The notes: generated from the letters alone by a model not told the origin. A stretch of DNA of 64,000 nt from Mariluticola halotolerans (GCF_021611515.1 NZ_CP090960.1:124001-188000); one strand, 5' to 3'. Positions 48,861 to 58,110 are shown, numbered from the stretch's first letter. Translations and numbers: made by a program.

Positions 48861-50516
48861 ATGGCTCGCCAGTTCATCTATCACATGCAGAACCTCTCCA
48901 AGGCCTATAATGGCGGCAAAAAGGTTCTGGATGGCGTCAATCTAAGTTTCTATCCCGATGCCAAGATCGGCGTGCTCGGCCCAAACGGCGCCGGTAAATC
49001 GACACTGCTGAAAGTCATGGCCGGGTTGGAGACCGAATTCACCGGCGAGGCCTGGGCTGCCGATGGTGCCAAGATCGGCTATCTGGCGCAGGAGCCGCAG
49101 CTGGACCCCTCGCTGGACGTGCGCGGCAATGTGATGCTCGGGGTCAAGGAAAAGCAGGCCATCCTCGATCGCTATAACGAATTGATGATGAACTATTCCG
49201 ACGAGACGGCAGATGAAGCCTCCCAGCTTCAGGACCAGATCGATGCCGATGATCTTTGGGATCTCGATTCCAAAGTCGACATGGCCATGGCGGCCCTTGG
49301 CTGCCCCGCGCCGGATTCGCCCGTTGATAATCTTTCGGGCGGTGAAAAGCGCCGCGTGGCCCTTTGCCAGCTTTTGCTGAGCAAGCCCGACCTGCTGCTG
49401 CTTGACGAACCGACCAACCATCTTGATGCGGAAACCACCGGCTGGCTGGAAAAGCATTTGCGCGAATTCCCCGGCGCGGTGCTGATCATCACCCATGACC
49501 GCTATTTCCTCGACAATGTAACCGGCTGGATTCTGGAAATGGATCGCGGCCGTGGCATTCCCTATGAGGGCAATTATTCCGCCTATCTGGACCAGAAAGC
49601 CAAGCGTTATGCCCAGGAGCAGCGCGAGGACGAATCCCGGTTGAAAGTGCTGGAGCGGGAAAAAGAATGGATGGGCATGAGCCCGCAGGCCCGCCAAACC
49701 AAATCCAAGGCGCGTATCAAGGCCTATGACGAACTGGTCAAGATCAATGAAGCGCGCACCATGTCCTCCAGCGCGCAGATCATTATTCCCGCCGGCGAAC
49801 GGCTGGGGCAGAATGTCATCGATGTGGAAGGTCTCTCCAAGAGCTTTGGCGACAAGCTGCTGATCGATAATCTCAGCTTCAAGCTGCCCGCAGGCGGCAT
49901 TGTGGGCATTATCGGGCCGAACGGCGCAGGCAAGACCACATTGTTCAAGATGATCACCGGGCAGGAAAAGCCTGATTCCGGGTCGATCACTGTCGGTGAC
50001 AGCGTGCATCTTGGCTATGTCGACCAGAGCCGCGATGCGCTGGATGCCTCAAAGACCGTCTGGGAAGAAATTTCCGAGGGCAATGAAGTCCTTATGCTGG
50101 GCAAGCGCGAAATGAACAGCCGCGCCTATACCTCGGCTTTCAACTTCAAGGGCGGCGACCAGCAGCAAAAGGTTGGCAATCTCTCAGGCGGACAGCGTAA
50201 CCGCGTCCATCTGGCCAAGATGCTGAAATCCGGTGCCAATGTGCTGCTGCTCGATGAGCCGACCAATGATCTCGACACCGAAACCCTGGCCGCTTTGGAA
50301 GAGGCGCTGGAAGAATTCGCCGGTTGCGCCGTGATCATCAGCCATGACCGCATGTTCCTCGACCGTCTGGCCACCCACATCCTCGCCTTTGAAGGCAATA
50401 GCCATGTGGAATGGTTCGAGGGGAACTTTGAGGACTACGAAAAAGACAAGATCCGGCGCCTGGGTGCCGACGCGGTCAACCCGAAACGGGTGAGCTACAA
50501 ACCGCTGACGCGCTAG
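48861..50516 (+). CDS. ettA: energy-dependent translational throttle protein EttA
   Basis: This is a 551-residue ABC-F ATPase that binds the ribosomal E site and gates translation according to energy charge. It has two ATPase cassettes (GPNGAGKSTLLK with LSGGEKRRVALCQLLL; GPNGAGKTTLFK with LSGGQRNRVHLAKML) and Walker B LLLLDEPTNHLDAETT and LLLDEPTNDLDTET. The linker contains QEQREDESRLKVLEREKEWMGMSPQARQTKSKARI, characteristic of EttA. Ribosome site GAAGAGGA upstream. The product is full length. Confidence 0.95.
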   Translation: MARQFIYHMQNLSKAYNGGKKVLDGVNLSFYPDAKIGVLGPNGAGKSTLLKVMAGLETEFTGEAWAADGAKIGYLAQEPQLDPSLDVRGNVMLGVKEKQAILDRYNELMMNYSDETADEASQLQDQIDADDLWDLDSKVDMAMAALGCPAPDSPVDNLSGGEKRRVALCQLLLSKPDLLLLDEPTNHLDAETTGWLEKHLREFPGAVLIITHDRYFLDNVTGWILEMDRGRGIPYEGNYSAYLDQKAKRYAQEQREDESRLKVLEREKEWMGMSPQARQTKSKARIKAYDELVKINEARTMSSSAQIIIPAGERLGQNVIDVEGLSKSFGDKLLIDNLSFKLPAGGIVGIIGPNGAGKTTLFKMITGQEKPDSGSITVGDSVHLGYVDQSRDALDASKTVWEEISEGNEVLMLGKREMNSRAYTSAFNFKGGDQQQKVGNLSGGQRNRVHLAKMLKSGANVLLLDEPTNDLDTETLAALEEALEEFAGCAVIISHDRMFLDRLATHILAFEGNSHVEWFEGNFEDYEKDKIRRLGADAVNPKRVSYKPLTR

Positions 50517-50538
50517 GCGAAACGCCTTCGATCTGAAC

Positions 50539-50569
50539 AAAACCCGCCATGGATCATGGCGGGTTTTTT
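50539..50569 (+). terminator. intrinsic terminator of ettA
   Basis: AAAACCCGCCATG (50539-50551) and CATGGCGGGTTTT (50555-50567) pair over 13 bp around loop GAT, followed by more T's. It is 22 bp after the ettA stop. Confidence 0.92.
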
Positions 50570-50605
50570 GTTGTCTGGCTGTTGGCCGGGCAGGGAGGCT
50601 AAGTC

Positions 50606-51742
50606 TCACACCCCCACATTCTCCCCCAGTCCCAACGTGTCCATCAATTCCCGCGCGGCAGCGGCACCGGCGCGGTTGGCGCCTATGGTGGAGGCTGAGG
50701 GGCCGTAGCCGACGAGGTGAATGCGCGGGTCCTTGGCGACCTGGGTTGCCAGCCGCCCCGTCACGGTGATGCCGCCGGTGGGTTCGCGCAGGTTGAGAGG
50801 CGCGAGGTGATCGAGGGCACCGCGAAACCCGGTGCACCAGAGGATGACATCGGCTCGTTGTTCGCGGCCATCGGCCCAGCGGACGCCGGTTTCGGTGATT
50901 TCGGCGAACATTTCCTGCCGTTCGAGGACGCCCCGGGCGCGCATGGCTTCAATAGCGGGGGTGACGGGGAGGCCGGTGACCGAGACGACGGAATTGGGTT
51001 CCAGCCCCTTTCGCACCCGTTCGTCGACTATGGCGACCGCCTTGCGGCCCCAGTCTTCATCGAACGGGCCACTGCGAAATGCCGGGGGGCGGCGCGTGAC
51101 CCAGGTCGTGGTGGTGACGCGGGATATTTCGTCGAGCAACTGGATGGCCGAGATGCCGCCGCCAACGATCACGACATGCTGGCCAGCAAAGTCGCTGGCT
51201 GAATGATAGTCTTTTGTGTGCAGTGTCTTGCCACGAAACGTTTCCGCGCCGGGATAAACGGGAATAAAGGGTTTCTCCCAGGTGCCGGTCGCATTGATGA
51301 GGCCGCGGGTGGAAAATGCCCCCCGGCTGGTTTCAACCCGCAGCCGCTGGCCCCGGTCCGCGACCGCGCTGACACGGGCCGGGCGCAGAACGGCGAGACC
51401 AAACGCGCGTTCATAGGCGGCGAAATAAGTTGGAACAGCCTCGCGGGCGGGCACGAGCGGCGCGTCGGTTTCAAGACTATCGCTAAAGGCCATGCCCGGT
51501 AGGTCGTGAATGCGGTTGACGGTGCTGAGGGTGAGAGAGGGCCAGCGGAACTGCCATGCCCCGCCGGGTTCCGGGGACTGGTCAAGAATGCGGAAGTCCT
51601 TGCCCGGTTTGAGGCCTTGCCGTTGCAAGTGATAGGCGGCGGAAAGCCCGGCCTGGCCTGCACCAATCACCACGATGTCTGTTTTCAGGGCCACCCGCAC
51701 GGGGGCTGACGTTTTGCCGGGTGCGGGCAGGGGCTGGGGCAT
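50606..51742 (-). CDS. FAD/NAD(P)-binding flavin monooxygenase-like protein
   Basis: This is a 378-residue flavoprotein of the Baeyer-Villiger/flavin-monooxygenase superfamily. The first dinucleotide fold is IVVIGAGQAGLSAAYHLQR and the second, for NADPH, VVIVGGGISAIQLLDEI. The segment RWPSLTLSTVNRIHDLPG is typical of the small monooxygenases. The start at 51742 has GGAG upstream. The substrate is unknown. It is convergent with ettA and divergent from an alpha/beta hydrolase, and the pair may function together. Confidence 0.85.
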   Translation of the reverse strand: MPQPLPAPGKTSAPVRVALKTDIVVIGAGQAGLSAAYHLQRQGLKPGKDFRILDQSPEPGGAWQFRWPSLTLSTVNRIHDLPGMAFSDSLETDAPLVPAREAVPTYFAAYERAFGLAVLRPARVSAVADRGQRLRVETSRGAFSTRGLINATGTWEKPFIPVYPGAETFRGKTLHTKDYHSASDFAGQHVVIVGGGISAIQLLDEISRVTTTTWVTRRPPAFRSGPFDEDWGRKAVAIVDERVRKGLEPNSVVSVTGLPVTPAIEAMRARGVLERQEMFAEITETGVRWADGREQRADVILWCTGFRGALDHLAPLNLREPTGGITVTGRLATQVAKDPRIHLVGYGPSASTIGANRAGAAAARELMDTLGLGENVGV

Positions 51743-51895
51743 GACATCTCCGGGGGGCAGTTGGCGGTGTTGGTGATAGGGCTGGTCGTATAATCTACTG
51801 TCCGGCAGGTGGTTATCCAGCACACAATTTACAACCGGGCATTGCCGCTCGCGCCGTTCCATCCTATTGCTCGGATTTTGGGCCTGAGGTGTCGC

Positions 51896-52738
51896 ATGGA
51901 ACTGGATACATTCGAAATCGAACTTGATGGTGCCACGCTGACCGGCGTGGAACTGGGTGAGGGCGTGCCTGTGGTGTTCTTGCATGCGGGCGTTTGCGAC
52001 CACCGCATGTGGCACAAGCAGATGGAGCTCGTGGCCGATGCCGGGTGTCACGCGATTGCCTATGACCGGCGTGGTTTCGGCGATACGGTTGCCGAGGATG
52101 TGCCGTTCAGTCATCTGGAAGATCTTGAAGAGATTCTGGATGCCATGGATGTTTATGCGGCGGTGTTTGTCGGCGCCTCCATGGGCGGCGGATTGGCGAT
52201 CGATTTTGCCCTGGCGCATCCGGGGCGGGTTTTGGGGCTGGTGCTGGCCGGTACATCGGTGACCGGCGCGCCATACGAAATTCTCGAAAGTGAAATGCCG
52301 CTGATCATGGCGGAGGAAGACGCGGATGAGCGCGGCGATCTCGACATGCTCAACAAGGTGCACGCCCATGCCTGGCTGGACGGGCCGGAAAGCGCAAGCG
52401 GCCGGGTTGGCGGGGACGCGCGGCAGTTGTTTCTGAAAATGAACGCCAATGCGCTGGCCAAACCTGCACTGACACAGGAAGAGGCGCGGCCGGCCGCTTA
52501 TGAGCGGGTGAAGGCGGTCACAGCCCCGGGGCTGCTCGTCGTCGGGGATCTTGATTTCGGCTATATCCAAGCGCGGCACGAGTATCTGTCCGAGGAAATG
52601 CCGAACGTGTTTGCAGCAGCGCTGGAGGGCGTTGCGCATTTGCCAAATCTGGAGCGGCCAGATCGTTTTGATCCATTGTTGATGGAGTTTCTGGACGCGT
52701 TGTTTGGCGGTGACGCTGATGAGGCTGAAGACGATTGA
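51896..52738 (+). CDS. alpha/beta hydrolase
   Basis: This is a 280-residue cytoplasmic hydrolase. The nucleophile elbow is VGASMGGGLAI (Ser in GASMG), the acid is in LVVGDLDFGYI and the His in EGVAHLPNLERPDRF. An oxyanion-type motif VVFLHAGVCDHRMW is near the N-terminus, where HG is replaced by HAG. The start at 51896 is preceded by GAGG; the 29-codon upstream extension is not typical. Substrate unknown. Divergent from the flavoprotein. Confidence 0.88.
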   Translation: MELDTFEIELDGATLTGVELGEGVPVVFLHAGVCDHRMWHKQMELVADAGCHAIAYDRRGFGDTVAEDVPFSHLEDLEEILDAMDVYAAVFVGASMGGGLAIDFALAHPGRVLGLVLAGTSVTGAPYEILESEMPLIMAEEDADERGDLDMLNKVHAHAWLDGPESASGRVGGDARQLFLKMNANALAKPALTQEEARPAAYERVKAVTAPGLLVVGDLDFGYIQARHEYLSEEMPNVFAAALEGVAHLPNLERPDRFDPLLMEFLDALFGGDADEAEDD

Positions 52739-52765
52739 TCGGCGCCTTGTTCGCGCCTGTCTGTT

Positions 52766-53626
52766 TCATTTTTTGCTGATGATGGCCTTGCGAGCAGCAT
52801 CAAGATGGGTTCGGCTGACGGGGAGTTTGCGGCCGTCGGTAAGGGTGGCCATATAGCGTGAACCCTCGCGCTTGATTCCAACGATCGTATTGGCTGCGAC
52901 CCAGTGCGAGCGGTGAATTTGAAGGCCAGGGTAATCTGACAATTGGCGCATTGCATCGACGAAACGCATTAGCAGCAGTTTGCTGCCATTGCCCGTAACG
53001 CATTCGATGTAGTGATCACGCATTGTCAGTGAGATCAGTTCAGAGCGCAGATTTTTGGGGAGATTTTCGAAAAAAACATGTTCTGTAAGGCTAGGTGGGG
53101 TCTTCCTGGTCTGATACTCGGGGCGCCACGTGCCGAATCGTATGATGGTCGCGATCAGGTTGATTACGAATACCCCTGTTGCCACCTCCTGAACGGCGAC
53201 CTGACTATAGTCAATTTGACGCCAAACCATTTCAATCTGAAAGATGATCAGGGTGCCCGGGACAGTGGCAATAGCGGCGCTGACGAGTGATATCAACAAC
53301 GGATGCAGAGCGCGAAAACGCGGGGAATGGTGGCAATACCAGCCAATCAAGTGGCCGCAAACGCCAACAGTAGCTACGGCTGTGCCCCAGTAGCCGAGAC
53401 GTTTCCATAAATCGAAACTTGAGTAGGTTCCGAAAGGCCCTGTGGCCGTTAGAATCAATATCAACGCGAAGACAAGAGCGACGTGTCTAAGTGAAATTGC
53501 ATATGTCTTTTCACGTATCGTGAAATGCATGGCGTGGTTTTCGCGAAATTTGCTGCGGTATTGGCGTAGGTATTGTTTCGTATTTTCGCAAAGATTGCTA
53601 GCCAGCAGGTCAAGTTTGCCATCCAT
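52766..53626 (-). CDS. membrane-bound LytTR-family transcriptional regulator
   Basis: This is a 286-residue protein. The N-terminal part (about 50-175) has four hydrophobic helices with no receiver domain; the C-terminal 95 residues (LRSELISLTMRDHYIECVTGNGSKLLLMRFVDAMRQL and IHRSHWVAANTIVGIKR) form a LytTR DNA-binding domain with the characteristic HRSHW. It may transmit a membrane signal to DNA directly. The start may also be Met33. AT content is higher than its neighbours. No partner gene is seen. Confidence 0.85.
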   Translation of the reverse strand: MDGKLDLLASNLCENTKQYLRQYRSKFRENHAMHFTIREKTYAISLRHVALVFALILILTATGPFGTYSSFDLWKRLGYWGTAVATVGVCGHLIGWYCHHSPRFRALHPLLISLVSAAIATVPGTLIIFQIEMVWRQIDYSQVAVQEVATGVFVINLIATIIRFGTWRPEYQTRKTPPSLTEHVFFENLPKNLRSELISLTMRDHYIECVTGNGSKLLLMRFVDAMRQLSDYPGLQIHRSHWVAANTIVGIKREGSRYMATLTDGRKLPVSRTHLDAARKAIISKK

Positions 53627-53727
53627 GCATGGCGGATTTTCGGTTTAGAGATTTTGGCGTCTCAGTCTTTCAGGTTGGGAGTATTGGGCCATCGTCTCGC
53701 ATTTTTATCGAAAACATTACTGAGTTG

Positions 53728-53757
53728 GCCCTCACCATTCTGGTGAGGGCTTTTTTT
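53728..53757 (+). terminator. orphan intrinsic terminator on the plus strand
   Basis: GCCCTCACC (53728-53736) and GGTGAGGGC (53742-53750) form a perfect 9-bp stem with a 5-base loop, followed by seven T's. Both flanking genes are on the minus strand, so no annotated plus-strand transcript ends here. A small RNA from the 140-bp gap is possible. Confidence 0.75.
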
Positions 53758-53767
53758 ATGGGCGCGC

Positions 53768-54217
53768 CTAAACGGCCAGTACCTGTTCGAAATGTTTGCC
53801 CAGTTCGTTGTTCGGAATACGGGTCAGGTCTTTGGGGATTTCGGCGATGATCGTCTCCTGTATCTGGGGGGTCATGGCCTTGCGCAAATCGCCCAGGGCT
53901 TGCGGCGCAGCGGCGATGATCAACCTGTCGAATTTCTTGGCGGTATTATTCTCGGCGATGATTTCAGCAACGCCTGCAACAAAATCTGCCTCGCGCTTGT
54001 CGACGGGATCGGTTTGCGGCTCCATGGCGCTACGGCCGTGCCCGGATGATGAGAAAGAGCGTCCAGGTCGGTCGGCCATGATTTCGCCTGCACGCATGCG
54101 TTCGTCGGAGAACTTGAGGCCCGGCACTTCTGTAAGGCCCTTTCCGGGTCCGGTATGCTCAACTACCCGGGCGCGGGCACCATCAGCGATGAGAATCCAT
54201 GTCACAATCGGCTTCAT
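53768..54217 (-). CDS. host-attachment-protein family
   Basis: This 149-residue protein belongs to the host_attach (PF10116) family, named for a plant-attachment gene of Agrobacterium and related to bacterial release-factor-like folds. Family features are WILIADGARARVVEHTGPGKGL near the N-terminus and FDRLIIAAAPQALGDLRKAM and IPKDLTRIPNNELGKHFEQVL. The start at 54217 has GGGAGCA upstream. The true function in this organism is unknown. Confidence 0.85.
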   Translation of the reverse strand: MKPIVTWILIADGARARVVEHTGPGKGLTEVPGLKFSDERMRAGEIMADRPGRSFSSSGHGRSAMEPQTDPVDKREADFVAGVAEIIAENNTAKKFDRLIIAAAPQALGDLRKAMTPQIQETIIAEIPKDLTRIPNNELGKHFEQVLAV

Positions 54218-54417
54218 TATCTGCTCCCGTTCAAACTGTTTCGCGAAAGGTCTGGGTAACACCCTAACGTGCCGGAAACATGGCACCTTGATTGGGATCA
54301 AGCGCGGCATCACCGAAAGCGTTTGCTGACATCACAAAGGCTGACTGGCCTGGGGCAGGGAATCGCTGCTAGGAGATAGCCGGGACAAGGCGCCCATATC
54401 GGGCTGAGGCGAAGGTA

Positions 54418-55368
54418 ATGGCATCTATCGAAAGCGGTGGCGTCGTAACGCGTCCGCAAATGCACAATAATGATGGTGATCGCCGGCTTGGGCTGATTGC
54501 TGCATTCAGCACTTATGCCGGCTGGGGCTTTTTCCCGCTTCTGTTCCGCGCGCTTGAAAGCGTCGATCCGGTCAATGTTGTGGCCAACCGGATTGTCTGG
54601 TCGTTCCTGCTGGTTGGGGGCATCTTGATCGGACGGCACCGCATGGCCGAAGTGCGCGACGTTCTGCGCGATCGGCGCGCTGTTCGCGGCATCTTCATTT
54701 CGGCGGTTTTGCTGGCGATCAACTGGCTCACTTTTGTATGGGCGGTGAACAATGAAAAGGTGCTTGAGGTCAGCTTCGGCTATTTCATCACACCCCTTGT
54801 GAGTATTGCCATTGGCATGGTGCTGCTGGGCGAACGTATGAACCGCTGGCAGCAATTGGCGATCAGCATTGCCGCCATCGCGGTTGTCATTCAGGCGATG
54901 GGGTTGAGCGGCATGCCATTGGTCAGCATGCAATTGGCGCTGTCGTTCGGGTTTTACGGCTATTTCCGCAAGACGGTGAATGTGGGCTCGGTGCCGGGCC
55001 TGTTTATTGAAACCATGATGCTGCTGCCGCTGGCGCTGGCCTATATGGTGTTCCGGTTTGTGACATCCGGCGGTGCTGAATATGCGGATCCCTGGATATT
55101 CTTCCTGCTTTTGCTGACCGGGCCTGCGACGTCGGGAGCGTTGATCCTGTTCGCGTTTGCGGCGCGGCGTCTGCCGTTGTCGACCATGGGCATGTTCCAG
55201 TATATTGCCCCATCCATCCATTTTCTGATGGCGATCTGGCTGTTTGGTGAGGCGCTCAATTTGGTACAGCTATCGAGCTTTGTAATGATCTGGGCGTCGC
55301 TGGCGGTTTATTCGTTTGATTCCTATCAGCGGGGCCGCAAGGCACGGGCGTTACGCGACCATGGTTGA
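54418..55368 (+). CDS. rarD: RarD-type EamA transporter
   Basis: This is a 316-residue inner-membrane protein with about ten helices in two EamA repeats. RarD features are AAFSTYAGWGFFPLLFRALESVDPVNVVANRIVWSFLLV and SFGYFITPLVSIAIGMVLLGERMNRWQ. The function is thought to be metabolite efflux, and the substrate is unknown. The stop overlaps the following MOSC gene by 8 bp, so the two are coupled. Confidence 0.9.
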   Translation: MASIESGGVVTRPQMHNNDGDRRLGLIAAFSTYAGWGFFPLLFRALESVDPVNVVANRIVWSFLLVGGILIGRHRMAEVRDVLRDRRAVRGIFISAVLLAINWLTFVWAVNNEKVLEVSFGYFITPLVSIAIGMVLLGERMNRWQQLAISIAAIAVVIQAMGLSGMPLVSMQLALSFGFYGYFRKTVNVGSVPGLFIETMMLLPLALAYMVFRFVTSGGAEYADPWIFFLLLLTGPATSGALILFAFAARRLPLSTMGMFQYIAPSIHFLMAIWLFGEALNLVQLSSFVMIWASLAVYSFDSYQRGRKARALRDHG

Positions 55369-55942
55369 GTTCATTAAGCACCGCAAACAACAGGGGCAGG
55401 TCACCGGAATTTTCCGGGCGACAGGGGGCAGTTTTGTAACCGAGGCTGTGGATACCCTCACTCTGACTTATGAGGGCATTCCCGGGGATCGCCATGCCGG
55501 TTTGCTGCGTGACAGCGGCGCGCGCGAACCCTGGTATCCACGCGGCACCGAGATGCGCAATGAGCGTCAATTGTCACTTCTGGCCGATGACGAGCTGGCG
55601 GCGGTCGCTGTGGACATGAATATCCCTCATCTCAAACCCGAGTGGATTGGCGGAAATATTGTCATTTCCGGCATTCCGCATTTCAGCCTGCTGCCGCCCC
55701 GCACGCTGCTGATCTTCGATGGTGGCGTGACCATACGCATTGATGGTGATAATGGCCCGTGCCGGCTTTCCGGCCGTTCGATTGCCGCCCAGTTTGATGG
55801 GCGCGAGGATCTGGAGATGGCGTTTCCCAAAGTGGCCCGGCATCGTCGCGGCCTGGTTGGCTGGGTGGAACGCGAAGGCATAATCAAACCCGGCGAAAGT
55901 CTGACAGCTATTATCTGGGAACAATGTATATATCCGGGCTAG
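55361..55942 (+). CDS. MOSC-domain protein
   Basis: This 193-residue protein is a single MOSC domain, a fold that binds molybdenum cofactor-like ligands. It shows GIPGDRHAGLLRDSG, RNERQLSLLADDELAAVA, WIGGNIVISGI and DGDNGPCRLSGRSIA, the last with the conserved cysteine. The start at 55361 overlaps the rarD stop. Function in sulfur or molybdenum handling is inferred from family only. Confidence 0.88.
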   Translation: MVEFIKHRKQQGQVTGIFRATGGSFVTEAVDTLTLTYEGIPGDRHAGLLRDSGAREPWYPRGTEMRNERQLSLLADDELAAVAVDMNIPHLKPEWIGGNIVISGIPHFSLLPPRTLLIFDGGVTIRIDGDNGPCRLSGRSIAAQFDGREDLEMAFPKVARHRRGLVGWVEREGIIKPGESLTAIIWEQCIYPG

Positions 55943-56016
55943 AATGTGCCGTGTGCCTTGAAGCCGGCGCGCGCATGGCCGGGTTTTGAGCTTCAGCTTT
56001 CGAACAGGCAGGATAT

Positions 56017-56832
56017 ATGAACCGCAAGATTGACGACGAAGAACTGGCTAAGGCCTATAACCGGGCGCTGGCGCTGGAGAAAGCGGGGGAGACCGATGCT
56101 GCCGCTTCGGCCTATGCGGAAGTGTTGGTGATGGACCCGGCTGATCACGGTGGTGCCGCTGTGCGCATGGCAGCGCTTGGACGCGGGGAAACACCGAAAC
56201 GAGCGTCAGAGGCCTATGTGGAAACGCTGTTCGACCAGCAGGCCGGTGCGTTCGAAGACATTCTGGTGGATCAGCTTGGCTATGGCGTGCCGGGCCTGAT
56301 AAGCGAGCGGCTCGGTGCCTTGGGGCTGGGGCCTTTTGCGCGCATGCTGGATCTCGGTTGCGGCACCGGGCTTGCGGCAGAGGCGATGCGGGAGCGGGTA
56401 ACGGAAATCATTGGTATCGATCTGTCGGAGAACATGATCGATGTGGCTGAAGCCAAGGATGTTTATGAGGGGCTCTATACCGGCGATGTGGAGGCGTTCC
56501 TTGCCGATAATGATGAAGCCCCCTTTGATTTGCTGATTGCGGCAGATGTGCTGCCATATCTTGGCGAGTTGCAGCCGCTTTTTGGTGGTGCTGCGGGCAA
56601 TCTCACAGCGGGTGGGGTGTTTGTCTTTTCGTCCGAAACCCTGAGCGCTGATGAATTCAACGGCGCTTCGTTCAAGGTAGCGCCGCATCAGCGCTTTGCC
56701 CATTCTGCCACCTATATTGGCGACGCTCTGGCCGATGCCGGGTTTGAACTGATCGAGATGCTTGAGATCAATGTGCGCATGCAGGATGGTGCGCCAACGC
56801 CGGGCCATCTTGTTGTGTCCCGATTGAAATAG
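56017..56832 (+). CDS. SAM-dependent methyltransferase with an N-terminal TPR-like segment
   Basis: This is a 271-residue enzyme. Residues about 8-45 (ELAKAYNRALALEKAGETDAAASAYAEVLVMDPADHGGA) look like a TPR helix pair. The class I methyltransferase fold follows with motif I MLDLGCGTGLAAEAM, GIDLSENMIDVAEA and FDLLIAADVLPYLG. The substrate is unknown; TPR-methyltransferases of this kind occur widely in alphaproteobacteria. It is convergent with the DoxX gene, which shares a hairpin. Confidence 0.88.
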   Translation: MNRKIDDEELAKAYNRALALEKAGETDAAASAYAEVLVMDPADHGGAAVRMAALGRGETPKRASEAYVETLFDQQAGAFEDILVDQLGYGVPGLISERLGALGLGPFARMLDLGCGTGLAAEAMRERVTEIIGIDLSENMIDVAEAKDVYEGLYTGDVEAFLADNDEAPFDLLIAADVLPYLGELQPLFGGAAGNLTAGGVFVFSSETLSADEFNGASFKVAPHQRFAHSATYIGDALADAGFELIEMLEINVRMQDGAPTPGHLVVSRLK

Positions 56833-56858
56833 CCGCCCGGATCGTTTGTCGGGCGGCT
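56831..56858. terminator. shared hairpin between convergent methyltransferase and DoxX genes
   Basis: AGCCGCCCG (56831-56839) and CGGGCGGCT (56850-56858) pair over 9 bp with a 10-base loop; the tails are short (ATTCTC and ATTTC). The left arm overlaps the methyltransferase stop codon. It probably serves both genes. Confidence 0.6.
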
Positions 56859-56868
56859 ATTCTCAAAT

Positions 56869-57294
56869 TCAGGCTCTGCGGCGTGCGTCGAGGGAAAGCG
56901 CGCCGGGACCGAAGGCTGCGAGCACAAGGAAGCCGCCGGCGATTGTGAAGTTTTTCATCATCAACAGCTGGTTGAACATGCTCAGCATCGCGTTGGCGCC
57001 ATCCGGGAAGCCGGGGACGACGATCGCGCCGCCGTGGAACACCAAGCCGGCAAAGATGCAGAAAGCTGCCAGAGCATAGGCGGCAATGCTGGTGTAAAGG
57101 CCAATGAGGATTGCCAGCCCGGCGACGAGCTCAAACAGTCCGGCGAGATAGTTGAGGGCGGCGGGTGCGGGAAATCCGGCCTGGGCGATCATGCCTGTGG
57201 TGGCGGCGGGGTCAAGAAACTTGCCCAGGCCTGACATGATGAACATGGCGGCAAGCAGGATGCGCCCGATAAGTATTACGACGTTATTTGCCAT
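56869..57294 (-). CDS. DoxX-family membrane protein
   Basis: This is a 141-residue protein with four helices. The N-terminal ILIGRILLAAMFIMSGLGKFLDPAATTGMIAQAGFP is the DoxX signature, followed by GLFELVAGLAILIGLYTSIAAYALAAFCIFAGLVFH. The start at 57294 has GAGAGGT upstream. Members are membrane oxidoreductase partners or simply uncharacterised; no cysteine pair is visible. It is monocistronic. Confidence 0.9.
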   Translation of the reverse strand: MANNVVILIGRILLAAMFIMSGLGKFLDPAATTGMIAQAGFPAPAALNYLAGLFELVAGLAILIGLYTSIAAYALAAFCIFAGLVFHGGAIVVPGFPDGANAMLSMFNQLLMMKNFTIAGGFLVLAAFGPGALSLDARRRA

Positions 57295-57438
57295 GGATAT
57301 GACCTCTCTGTGCAAACGGGAGCGCTTGAGTATCAGTTTTGATTGGTCATTTAATCCGAATTGTTTTGAATGGGCTGTTCGGTAATTGTGTCCAGTCGGG
57401 CAATTCTCTTCGGGAACCGAGAAGGTGTGCCTGGCAGG

Positions 57439-58110
57439 TCAGTCGGCGTTATCCTCCTTCAGATAGTTCAACGACCACGAGAATACGTGGTCCATCTGAT
57501 CGAGTTCGAGCATCGTATCGAATTTAAGGGCGAAGCCGACTTCGAGATGGCGAACGATAGTGCCGGGTGCGCGGCCGATAGCGACACGTGAACCGATTTT
57601 TGGCGTGACATCAGCAGATACGGCAACGCCGGACTGGGAGACATCAATGATAAAGCATTCCTTGATGTCGCCGTCAGGCATGGTGATTGCCGATTGCGGG
57701 TTGGGTGGGGTAATGCGCTTGCGGTCACGCTTGTCCCGGAACGATCTGAAGCGGCGCTTCTTGATCCAGTCAATCTTTGCAGCAATTTCGGTACGCTCGG
57801 TATCGGTTGCCTCGATATCGACAGCAAACCCGCCGGCAAAAACGCGGCTTATCGTGCCCTTGAGAATGTTGAAATCCTGAAGTTTCAGGCTGACGCGGTT
57901 CTCTATTTCATCGGGAACAGGGGCTTGCAGCACCACGTGGTGTGTTGAAATGCTTTGTGAGCGGCAAGCAAAAACGTTCGGGCTGCCATCAGTGCTTTTG
58001 GTGCGTTGCGGCAGCGAATAGCAGCCCTCTATCGGCCCCACAAAACGGATGTCGTGAAGTTTGTCAGCAGGCTTATCAGTATAGGCGTCAGAAAAAAGGC
58101 TAATCGACAT
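57439..58110 (-). CDS. PilZ-domain protein, paralogue of the one at 23964
   Basis: This is a 223-residue cytoplasmic protein. It shares with the first PilZ protein both the N-terminal module (HDIRFVGPIEGCYSLPQRT; SQSISTHHVVLQAPVP) and the C-terminal PilZ module with RDKRDRKRITPPNPQS (RxxxR-like) and DVSQSGVAVSADVTPKIGSRVAIG. It probably binds c-di-GMP. It is isolated, minus strand, with an AT-rich leader upstream. The paralogy suggests duplication and dispersal inside this chromosome. Confidence 0.85.
   Translation of the reverse strand: MSISLFSDAYTDKPADKLHDIRFVGPIEGCYSLPQRTKSTDGSPNVFACRSQSISTHHVVLQAPVPDEIENRVSLKLQDFNILKGTISRVFAGGFAVDIEATDTERTEIAAKIDWIKKRRFRSFRDKRDRKRITPPNPQSAITMPDGDIKECFIIDVSQSGVAVSADVTPKIGSRVAIGRAPGTIVRHLEVGFALKFDTMLELDQMDHVFSWSLNYLKEDNAD

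Noticed and set aside
51743-52639. Upstream extension of the flavoprotein frame to 677 codons
   Set aside because: The added part is antisense to the alpha/beta hydrolase; the flavoprotein fold begins just after 51742.
53629-53850. 73-codon plus-strand frame across the orphan terminator
   Set aside because: It runs through a strong terminator and into the antisense of the host-attachment gene, with no ribosome site worth noting.
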